From positions 1-5,180 of the forward strand of contig JAFTCU010000072.1 in assembly GCA_017454585.1 (NCBI GenBank): a stretch of DNA of 5,180 bases. Reading direction: 5' to 3'. Origin of the DNA: Thermoguttaceae bacterium (GTDB lineage: Bacteria > Planctomycetota > Planctomycetia > Pirellulales > Thermoguttaceae). Both the position numbers and the translations under genes were made by a program. Positions 1 to 4,558 of this stretch are shown here, one piece after another. Below the pieces are notes generated by a model, which made no database searches, was not told the DNA's origin, and was given only the letters and a program-made list of their open reading frames with translations. Each line of letters begins with the position of its first letter. The first letter of the stretch is position 1.

Positions 1-222
1 ACTGACAATTCGGTTCTTGTCAGATTTGGTTATTGATGTTGATCTTATCAACAACCCACTTGTTGACTTTACTCAAATTCTATCAAGGTTCCCGATAAAA
101 TTTTTGTGCTTCATGAAAAATTCATCTAATTGTCAAAGATAAACTTCGGCGACTGGTCGCTCGAATTGGTGCATAGTATAGCACATTTTCATTTTCCCGC
201 AAGGGGGGACGGCCGACTTTTT
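1..222. other. Gene-free left-edge region with short dyads
   Basis: No convincing coding region, tRNA or promoter is visible downstream of the permease stop codon. The stretch holds two clean inverted repeats near the edge: CTGACA (2-7) with TGTCAG (18-23) around a 10-nt spacer, and TGTTGAT (37-43) with ATCAACA (47-53) around CTT. A weaker GCGAC/GTCGC pair sits at 149-160. After the permease stop, the minus strand reads CCC-TTGC-GGG near 196-206, but no T-tract follows, so I do not call a terminator. A 19-codon minus-strand frame (MKMCYTMHQF...) between about 192 and 133 is open but lacks a clear ribosome binding site and is not called. The edge dyads could be operators or a terminator for a gene beyond the left edge. 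Confidence 0.5.
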
Positions 223-1686
223 TTAATTTTTTTGCGTGTCGTCCGTCAAAATGGGGGCACTCGGAGTCACTTCCATCACGGAGTTGCTCTCGACCGGCGC
301 TTCCGGCGTTTCGGGGGTGGTCTGAGTTTTCTGGTTCAACCCAAAGCCGACCGCGTAGCAAAGCATCAGGATGGCAAGCACGTACATTCCCGGCTTGACT
401 TCCTTCCAGCGGCCCGCGCTGATTTTCAGGATCGGGTAGATCACCACGCCGCACAAAATACCGTTGGAAATGCTGTTGAAGAACGGGATCCCCGCCACGA
501 TGAAGAAGGCCGGGATCGACTCGGTCATATCGCCCCAGTCAACGAGCATCACACTTTGCATCATCATGATCCCGACCAGGATCAGCGCACTGGCGGTGAT
601 CGGCGCACAATTCCCCACCGCCATGATCAACGGCGAGAAGAAGAGCGAAAGGAAGAACAGCACGCCGACCGTCACGGCAACCAGCCCGGTGCGTCCGCCG
701 GACTCGATACCGGCCGAGCTTTCGAGGTACGTGGTCATCGTGGAGTGGCCACAGTACGCGCCGAACATCGTGACACCGGCGTCGGCCAGGAACAGGCGCT
801 CAATACGCGGGAGCTTGCCGTCCTTGGCGAAAAAACCGCCCAGGTAGCCAAGGCCGACAAACGTCCCGAAGGCGTCGAAAACGTCCATGAACGTCAGAAT
901 AAAGATGAACGGGAGAAGCCTCCAGAAGTGCGTACACAGCCCGGTCATGTCGAGTTTTCCCACCACTTTCATCGGGTCGGCCGGCTGGCTCATGATCTGA
1001 TCGATCTGAAGTTCACCGACAAAGTAAGCCACCACCGATGCGGCAAACATTCCCAGAAGGATCGCGCCGGGAAATTTGCGGATCATCAGGATCGACGAGA
1101 CGAGAAAACCGGTCAGGAAAATCGCCATGCCGGGCGTCAAAAAAGAGCCAAGCCCGAGCTGATTGTCCTGGATTTGAATGAGCGTAGCGTTGGTCATTCC
1201 CAAAAACGCGATAAAAAGGCCAATACCCGCACAGATCGCCATTTTCATGGAATCGCTCAGGATGAACAGGATCTGCTCCCGGACTTTGAAAAGGGAAAGG
1301 ATGAAAAAGAGAAGCCCAGCCGCGAAAACAACCGCCATGCCGAGCATCCAGACGGCGTCAAGACCAACGCTTGGGCCGAGAACCATCGCACAGGCGGGGA
1401 AAAGCTCCAGCACGACGAAGAAGTTGGTCCCCATTCCCGGAGCCATGGCAAACGGGTAACGTGTGAAAAGGCCCATTGCGATGCTTCCGATCGCGCAGAC
1501 CAGACAGGTCGCGGTGATCAGAGCGGCCTCATCCATGCCCGTGGCCATTCCCGGACCGAAAAAAGTCCCCGCCATCACCGCGGGCTGAACACACAAAATA
1601 TACGCCATTGCGGCATACGTCACACAGCCGGCGATGATTTCACGGGCAAACGTCGTTTTGTTTTCTGCAAGCTTAAAACTGTACAT
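223..1686 (-). CDS. NCS2/AzgA-family purine (hypoxanthine/guanine/adenine) permease
   Basis: This is an inner-membrane nucleobase transporter of the AzgA-like branch of the NCS2 family, whose members take up adenine, guanine or hypoxanthine, usually by proton symport. With the ATG at 1686 the protein has 487 residues, a little above the roughly 430-450 typical of the family. The family signatures appear in order: YAAMAYILCVQP (24-35) in TM1, PFAMAPGMGTNFF (78-90) in TM3, GIGLFIAFLGMTNA (154-167), FMDVFDAFGTFVG (266-278) in TM8, GHSTMTTYLESSAG (313-326) with GGRTGL (330-335) in TM10, and IPAFF...SISNGI (391-410). The TM8 motif reads FDAFGT where most AzgA proteins have FDTIGT, so the exact substrate is uncertain. 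After the last membrane segment (about 433-450) a hydrophilic tail rich in Pro, Thr and Glu runs to residue 487. A TTG start at 1734 would add 16 residues encoded by the upstream repeat and is rejected. No good Shine-Dalgarno precedes the chosen ATG. The family call is firm; the substrate is inferred. Confidence 0.93.
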   Translation of the reverse strand: MYSFKLAENKTTFAREIIAGCVTYAAMAYILCVQPAVMAGTFFGPGMATGMDEAALITATCLVCAIGSIAMGLFTRYPFAMAPGMGTNFFVVLELFPACAMVLGPSVGLDAVWMLGMAVVFAAGLLFFILSLFKVREQILFILSDSMKMAICAGIGLFIAFLGMTNATLIQIQDNQLGLGSFLTPGMAIFLTGFLVSSILMIRKFPGAILLGMFAASVVAYFVGELQIDQIMSQPADPMKVVGKLDMTGLCTHFWRLLPFIFILTFMDVFDAFGTFVGLGYLGGFFAKDGKLPRIERLFLADAGVTMFGAYCGHSTMTTYLESSAGIESGGRTGLVAVTVGVLFFLSLFFSPLIMAVGNCAPITASALILVGIMMMQSVMLVDWGDMTESIPAFFIVAGIPFFNSISNGILCGVVIYPILKISAGRWKEVKPGMYVLAILMLCYAVGFGLNQKTQTTPETPEAPVESNSVMEVTPSAPILTDDTQKN

Positions 1687-1715
1687 GATTTTAATTATGA
1701 ATAGTATTCTGGAGT

Positions 1716-1750
1716 GCGGCAATACAGAAGCCAAAGGCTTCCTTTGCCGC
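1716..1750 (+). repeat. Palindromic repeat unit A
   Basis: The outer stem GCGGCAA (1716-1722) pairs with TTGCCGC (1744-1750). The inner stem GAAGCC (1727-1732) pairs with GGCTTC (1736-1741) around an AAA loop, and an unpaired TACA precedes the inner stem. The 3' arm can instead pair with the spacer: GCCGCC (1746-1751) matches GGCGGC (1759-1764) around a 7-nt loop, so two folds compete at this end. Confidence 0.75.
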
Positions 1751-1820
1751 CTTCACTTGGCGGCCAAAAAATCTGGCGATAAAAAGCGATTTTCTCGTGG
1801 GGAACGTCCAGCATAATTCA

Positions 1821-1853
1821 GCGGCAAACGCCTCTTCGAGGCGGTATTGCCGC
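1821..1853 (-). repeat. Palindromic repeat unit C
   Basis: The outer stem GCGGCAA (1821-1827) pairs with TTGCCGC (1847-1853), identical to unit A. The inner stem is a different sequence, CGCCTC (1829-1834) with GAGGCG (1838-1843). Read on the minus strand, the unpaired bases TAC fall on the same side as in unit A, which sets its orientation. It lies head-to-tail with unit B, only 8 bp away. Confidence 0.75.
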
Positions 1854-1861
1854 AAGGGAAA

Positions 1862-1895
1862 GCGGTGAATGTCGCTTACGCGACTGTATCACCGC
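1862..1895 (-). repeat. Palindromic repeat unit B
   Basis: The outer stem GCGGTGA (1862-1868) pairs with TCACCGC (1889-1895). Relative to units A and C it carries two compensatory changes that keep the stem intact. The inner stem is GTCGC (1871-1875) with GCGAC (1880-1884). The unpaired TACAG side on the minus strand matches unit A. The unit ends in the terminal inverted repeat of the whole element. Confidence 0.75.
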
Positions 1896-1910
1896 ACTCC
1901 GAAATAATCT

Positions 1911-1938
1911 ATTTTACAGTAAAACCAGAAGTTTGCAA
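1911..1938 (-). promoter_or_regulatory. Possible sigma70 promoter for the permease
   Basis: On the minus strand TTGCAA (1933-1938) and TAAAAT (1911-1916) are separated by 16 bp, a fair -35/-10 pair (4 of 6 and 5 of 6 to consensus). It lies just after the amidotransferase stop codon. Transcription would begin near 1904, immediately before the repeat element, leaving the three hairpins in a leader of about 218 nt ahead of the permease ATG. The alternative is read-through from the upstream operon. Confidence 0.35.
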
Positions 1939-1948
1939 TGGGGGAGGT

Positions 1949-2713
1949 TCAAAGCTGCGAGTACGTCCGGTACAGATGATTCATTCTTTCTTCGTCATGG
2001 ATGTAGGTCCCGTCATGTTTTTGGCCGGTGCAGATCAATTGGCCGCGGCGGAAAACCATGAGCCGGTTTTGCGGGGCTTCTTCCCAGCCAGTGTTTTCGA
2101 GCGGGCGCGTGGAGAACAGGACCGTGCCATTTTCTTCCTTTTTGTGCAGGCTGCCGGGGTGGTTGGTGTGCGCGTAGAAGCAATCGCCGTCGTAGAGCAA
2201 AAGGTTCAGCCGATTGTCGGGGGACACGATGGAGCGAACGACCTCTTCCACGATGCGGATCCGTACCTCCTCGCGGTCCGAATCGGGACGTTTGTTGATC
2301 TCGTCGATGATGTAGAGGAGAACGCTTTCGCTGTCGGTCGCACCTTCCTGAAGATGCCGGTAAGGGGCGATCACTCGCGGGTCGAAAAGAGTCCCGTTAT
2401 GCGCCAAAACCCACAGACGGCCGGCTGCGTCGTGTTTCAAAAACGGATGCGTGTTTTTCAGGCTCACCTCTCCGATCGAGGCCTTGCGGATGTGCGCGAT
2501 ACATTGTGCGGTTTCGATGTTTTGGGTCAACAATTCTTTCAGGAACGAACTGTCGGCGGCCTTTTTCGGCTCCTTCCCGATGCTGATCGGATCCTGATCC
2601 AGCAGGGCGAGGCCCCAGCCGTCCGGATGCTCAACACTGTGGCTGAAAAAGGACTCCAGCAGCTCGTTCATTCTGATTTTTTTGTCGGATGTCAAGCCCA
2701 AAAGCTCACACAT
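1949..2713 (-). CDS. Class II glutamine amidotransferase (YafJ/Dug3/EgtC-like)
   Basis: This is a 254-residue cytoplasmic Ntn-type amidohydrolase domain with no synthase domain attached. The start at 2713 is chosen because it puts Cys at position 2 (MCELLGL), the catalytic N-terminal nucleophile of the family once Met is removed. The reading frame continues upstream, but starting there would bury the cysteine. Other glutaminase-site motifs follow: HPDGWG (29-34), IAHIRKAS with Arg76 (72-79), NTHPF (87-91), AHNGTL with the oxyanion-hole Asn106-Gly107 (104-109) and TDSES with Asp127 (126-130). The pattern is very close to E. coli YafJ as I remember it. Relatives include yeast Dug3, part of a glutathione hydrolase, and EgtC, which removes a gamma-glutamyl group in ergothioneine synthesis. 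The gene overlaps the ligase gene by 8 bp (2706-2713) and has its own ribosome site, AAGGAG at 2724-2729. Hydrolysis of a gamma-glutamyl compound is inferred; the fold and catalytic residues are clear. Confidence 0.92.
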   Translation of the reverse strand: MCELLGLTSDKKIRMNELLESFFSHSVEHPDGWGLALLDQDPISIGKEPKKAADSSFLKELLTQNIETAQCIAHIRKASIGEVSLKNTHPFLKHDAAGRLWVLAHNGTLFDPRVIAPYRHLQEGATDSESVLLYIIDEINKRPDSDREEVRIRIVEEVVRSIVSPDNRLNLLLYDGDCFYAHTNHPGSLHKKEENGTVLFSTRPLENTGWEEAPQNRLMVFRRGQLICTGQKHDGTYIHDEERMNHLYRTYSQL

Positions 2714-4034
2714 GAACAAGATACTCCTTCTCTTGCTCCGAGAGGCCGTTTTTTGCCAGTTCAACAAGGCGCTCCGCCCATTCCGCGGCCGTTTTGCCAT
2801 GGTAGATCACAGCGTTTTCCCCCTCGGATTCGATCACGGAGACGGCGTCCTGAATTTTCCCCAAATCGTCCACGTCCGACAATTCCCGGTCGAGAACGTC
2901 CAGATTGGAGCGGGAATACACGATCCCTTTCAGCAGGGCGGCATAGCCGAGAGCCTTGGGGAGCGGCACGCTGTCCGCGACTCGAATTTCGATGTACTTC
3001 TTGATCCTGAAATGAAAAAAGCCCATGGAAATAAAATGCTCGATGAGTTTTTTCCGGCGGATCGTTTCCGACTCATCCAGATAAATCGTACCATCGGCGA
3101 GCAGATCCGTCCCGGTTTTGCTGCCGACGTACTCGGTCCAGCCTTTGTCGGTCAGCAGGATCAGCGGCGTGTTCAGGACCACTTCCGCGATTTTCCCGTA
3201 CCCGAAATCGGGGTCGAGGGAATTCGGGTAAAAACCGGTCCGGGCCGGGTCGAGGTCTTCCCACTCCTGGGTCCTGAGCAGGTGCGGCTTGCCCTGGCCC
3301 CCCGGGAGTGTCGAGTCCTGGTCGCTTTTATTTTCCATCCTAATCATTAGTATCGGCGAAATCTTCTGAAGGATTCGCAATTTTTTGACTAAATCTTCCT
3401 CCGACCGATAATCGACCGAGACTTGCGTCGAGGCCGAGGACCGCATCATGTATTTCCCGTAATTTCCGCTTTCCCTGAAATACGTGTCCATGTACTTGTA
3501 TCTCTTTTTGGGAGAGAGCGGGATATCATCGGGATCAAGCCCCTGCTCAACCAGAGGAAGTAATCCCCTGGCCACGATGCGGTAGCCCCGGGCCTCGAAC
3601 AGCGGTTCCCACAGGGAAAGGAATTCCTGATAAACACGTTCGATCTCATATAGTTCCTGATACGGGCTTATGCTGATTTCAAACTGGCAGGATGGTTCCA
3701 GTGTAATCGTGTATTTGTCTGTAGCGTACCCGACCGGATACCCGTCCGTATGGAATATCTCGGCGCCCAGTTCCCTGCCGACCAGGTTGATAAGGTACGA
3801 AATCTCTTCGAACGGAATCTGAACCCCGCTTCCATCCACGACGAAATGTTCGATTTCGAGGCCCAGCCCCTCGGATTCGGTTTCGCCGCTGCGGATGTAG
3901 TTCTGTATGTCATGCAGCATTTGGGTTTCCCTTCTGGTGGGTTGGCCAGAAGCACGGTTCAAAGCCGGGTTCAAGTTCGAAAAGATTTCTGATGAAAGCC
4001 GCGGATGGACGGCCTGAATTTCTAATGTACTCAT
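2706..4034 (-). CDS. gshA: Glutamate-cysteine ligase (GCS2 family)
   Basis: This 442-residue protein is predicted to join L-glutamate to L-cysteine with ATP, giving gamma-glutamylcysteine in the cytoplasm. The sequence has the landmarks of the GCS2-type ligases (the plant-type, proteobacterial and EgtA clade): GLGLEIEHFVVD (57-67 region) with metal-binding glutamates, LEPSCQFEIS (112-121), the core segment KYMMRSSASTQVSVDY (194-209) and EIRVADSVP (349-357) near the end of the catalytic domain. The length suits a single ligase domain without a fused glutathione synthetase. The ATG at 4034 is preceded by AGGAGGAAGGAG with 8 nt spacing, so the start is secure. The first 38 residues come before the usual domain start and look non-conserved. 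The gene is the first of a two-gene unit and has its own strong promoter and a long leader. No gshB and no ergothioneine partners (egtB, egtD) are visible. Related carboxylate-amine ligases share the fold, so the exact substrate is inferred. Confidence 0.88.
   Translation of the reverse strand: MSTLEIQAVHPRLSSEIFSNLNPALNRASGQPTRRETQMLHDIQNYIRSGETESEGLGLEIEHFVVDGSGVQIPFEEISYLINLVGRELGAEIFHTDGYPVGYATDKYTITLEPSCQFEISISPYQELYEIERVYQEFLSLWEPLFEARGYRIVARGLLPLVEQGLDPDDIPLSPKKRYKYMDTYFRESGNYGKYMMRSSASTQVSVDYRSEEDLVKKLRILQKISPILMIRMENKSDQDSTLPGGQGKPHLLRTQEWEDLDPARTGFYPNSLDPDFGYGKIAEVVLNTPLILLTDKGWTEYVGSKTGTDLLADGTIYLDESETIRRKKLIEHFISMGFFHFRIKKYIEIRVADSVPLPKALGYAALLKGIVYSRSNLDVLDRELSDVDDLGKIQDAVSVIESEGENAVIYHGKTAAEWAERLVELAKNGLSEQEKEYLVHV
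2724..2729 (-). promoter_or_regulatory. Ribosome binding site of the amidotransferase
   Basis: On the minus strand AAGGAG lies 10 nt before the ATG at 2713, inside the last codons of the ligase gene. It supports the Cys2 start and suggests translational coupling of the two genes. Confidence 0.75.
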
Positions 4035-4042
4035 GTGAATGT

Positions 4043-4054
4043 CTCCTTCCTCCT
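4043..4054 (-). promoter_or_regulatory. Ribosome binding site of the glutamate-cysteine ligase gene
   Basis: AGGAGGAAGGAG is a double purine-rich Shine-Dalgarno tract ending 8 nt before the ATG at 4034. It fixes the start. It lies 24 nt downstream of the leader terminator's T-tract, so control by the leader is more likely at transcription than by hiding this site. Confidence 0.85.
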
Positions 4055-4077
4055 GAAAAATGGTTCCTTCTCAGGCT

Positions 4078-4113
4078 AAAACAAAAACCCGAGGTTTGCG
4101 GAAAGCTCCCGGG
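4078..4113 (-). terminator. Intrinsic terminator in the ligase leader (attenuator)
   Basis: Read on the minus strand, CCCGGG (4113-4108) pairs with CTCGGG (4093-4088). An inner GAG/CTC and AAA/TTT pairing shortens the loop. TTTTTGTTTT follows at once (4087-4078). The site lies upstream of the ligase ribosome site and downstream of its promoter, so it must act within the leader rather than end an upstream gene. Its 5' arm also belongs to a longer stem that would prevent it from forming. Confidence 0.72.
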
Positions 4114-4204
4114 CTGATGGCGATTTGACGAAAAGTTTTGAAGTCAGTTTATGAGGCGCGTAAACAAACAAACGCTCCACCTCGCCATCGGACATGCCCG
4201 GGAG
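4106..4204 (-). promoter_or_regulatory. Candidate attenuator/riboswitch leader: 17-bp long-range stem competing with the terminator
   Basis: In the leader RNA, CUCCCGGGC (4204-4196) pairs perfectly with GCCCGGGAG (4114-4106), and GAUGGCGA (4189-4182) pairs perfectly with UCGCCAUC (4123-4116), with an internal loop of 6 nt against 1 nt. The enclosed 58 nt (4181-4124) can form smaller stems, including UGAC/GUCA and a GAGCGU arm against ACG...CUC, giving a possible three-way junction. The 3' arm covers the 5' arm of the terminator, so the long stem and the terminator exclude each other. That is the usual logic of a riboswitch or attenuator. I do not recognise T-box, SAM, TPP, cobalamin, glycine or other common aptamer signatures. 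The ligand or sensing mechanism is unknown; cysteine or a gamma-glutamyl thiol is a guess from the gene controlled. Confidence 0.6.
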
Positions 4205-4239
4205 TTTCGTCGCGTTCGCCAACACATCACCATGTTGTT

Positions 4240-4262
4240 CTGTTTACGTGCCATCTGTTTAC
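4240..4262. repeat. Direct repeat CTGTTTAC x2 in the leader
   Basis: CTGTTTAC occurs at 4240-4247 and again at 4255-4262, a 15-bp period, in the 5' half of the ligase leader (GTAAACAG in the RNA). It could be a protein-binding repeat or chance. Apart from short dyads, I see nothing else defined between here and the second operator-like dyad. Confidence 0.3.
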
Positions 4263-4319
4263 ACCTGCTCCATGAAAACGTTTTGTGGTAATTGGTTCCC
4301 AAAATTGCAGAATTTTCAA

Positions 4320-4342
4320 TAAACTACTTTTTTAGTAGTTTA
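4320..4342. promoter_or_regulatory. Second operator-like dyad or 5' hairpin
   Basis: TAAACTACT (4320-4328) and AGTAGTTTA (4334-4342) form a perfect 9-bp inverted repeat around five T. Its core, read on the minus strand, is CTACTAAAAAAGTAG and resembles the core CTACCAAATTGATAG of the dyad at 4346-4366. The centres are 25 bp apart. As RNA it would form a hairpin about 16 nt into the transcript, so a role in mRNA 5'-end stability is an alternative. Confidence 0.55.
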
Positions 4343-4345
4343 TAT

Positions 4346-4366
4346 TTCCTATCAATTTGGTAGGAA
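4346..4366. promoter_or_regulatory. Operator-like dyad over the transcription start
   Basis: TTCCTA (4346-4351) and TAGGAA (4361-4366) flank a 9-nt AT-rich centre. The dyad touches the -10 box and covers the expected start point near 4358, a classic repressor position. The size and layout recall sites of Rrf2-family regulators (IscR, CymR, NsrR), some of which control cysteine and thiol genes. This match is from memory and no regulator gene is in the window. Confidence 0.6.
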
Positions 4367-4393
4367 TTATATCAAGGAATTTTATTTTGTCAA
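4366..4393 (-). promoter_or_regulatory. Strong sigma70 promoter of the ligase-amidotransferase operon
   Basis: On the minus strand a perfect -35 TTGACA (4393-4388) and a perfect -10 TATAAT (4371-4366) are 16 bp apart. TGA directly before the -10 gives an extended -10 (TGnTATAAT). The predicted start is near 4358, leaving a leader of about 324 nt. A promoter this close to consensus usually needs a repressor, in keeping with the dyad over its start. AT-rich tracts upstream could act as an UP element. Confidence 0.85.
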
Positions 4394-4413
4394 TACCTGA
4401 ACCTCAAAATTTC

Positions 4414-4440
4414 AAAAAAAAGACAAAAATTTTCTATGTC
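4414..4440 (-). terminator. Possible pheT terminator
   Basis: Read on the minus strand, GACA (4440-4437) can pair with TGTC (4425-4422), with further A/T pairing inside, and eight T follow (4421-4414). The stem is weak but the T-run is strong. It lies about 120 nt beyond the pheT stop and just upstream of the ligase promoter, where a terminator is expected. Confidence 0.35.
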
Positions 4441-4497
4441 GCAGAGTACATCAACTGAGAAAAAGTTGGTTCATTCAAAGCCCCATCTAAACATCAA

Positions 4498-4521
4498 GCG
4501 CGGAGTACGAAGCCCCCGCGC
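4498..4521 (-). terminator. GC-rich hairpin downstream of pheT
   Basis: On the minus strand GCGCGGGG (4521-4514) pairs with CTCCGCGC (4505-4498), 8 bp with one G-U pair, around an 8-nt loop containing TTCG. It starts 37 nt after the pheT stop. Only a broken T-tract (TTGATGTTT) follows, so it may be an imperfect terminator or a 3'-end protecting hairpin. Confidence 0.4.
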
Positions 4522-4558
4522 CGTTGGAATGGGTTCAAATTTTTCAGAGATCAGAATT

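Larger units (their letters stand above)
1711..1900. repeat. 190-bp palindromic repeat element (REP/MITE-like) with terminal inverted repeats
   Basis: The element starts with GGAGTGCGG (1711-1719) and ends with its exact complement CCGCACTCC (1892-1900). Read inward, the two ends agree at 15 of 17 positions (GGAGTGCGGCAATACAG against GGAGTGCGGTGATACAG). Inside are three copies of one two-tier hairpin, one pointing right (A, 1716-1750) and two pointing left (C, 1821-1853; B, 1862-1895). The copies keep the pairing but differ in sequence, so paired bases have changed together. Between A and C lies a 70-bp spacer with the direct repeat GCGAT-aaaaa-GCGAT. I see no target-site duplication at the ends. 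The design resembles REP/BIME clusters or a non-autonomous mobile element; whether a transposase mobilises it cannot be told from one copy. It fills most of the gap between the amidotransferase and the permease. Confidence 0.8.

Noticed and set aside
130..1704. Long plus-strand open frame of 524 codons opposite the permease
   Set aside because: Its translation is rich in His, Arg, Asp and Gln with no family motifs, and it mirrors the well-supported membrane protein on the other strand.
1687..1734. N-terminal extension of the permease from a TTG at 1734
   Set aside because: The 16 added residues are encoded by the repeat element and do not fit the family; the usable ATG at 1686 sits at the normal distance before TM1.
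1634..1816. Small plus-strand frame of 60 codons over the permease start and repeat unit A
   Set aside because: It is made largely of repeat sequence and antisense permease, with no independent evidence of coding.
1711..1900. CRISPR array
   Set aside because: The three units are inverted relative to each other, have uneven spacing and differ in sequence; there are no regular spacers.
2714..2800. N-terminal extension of the amidotransferase to 2800
   Set aside because: It would place 29 basic residues before the catalytic Cys, which must be N-terminal after Met removal; the ATG at 2713 has its own AAGGAG.
1847..3350. Long plus-strand frames opposite the amidotransferase and ligase genes
   Set aside because: They are antisense shadows; the minus-strand frames carry complete catalytic motifs and ribosome sites.
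4078..4204. T-box or known riboswitch upstream of the ligase gene
   Set aside because: No T-box AGGGTGGNACCGCG motif and no recognisable SAM, TPP, cobalamin, glycine or fluoride core is present, so it is left as an unassigned attenuator.
4151..4288. Plus-strand frame of 45 codons starting MRRVNKQTLH in the ligase leader
   Set aside because: It has no promoter or ribosome site and lies opposite a leader whose inverted repeats explain the sequence better.
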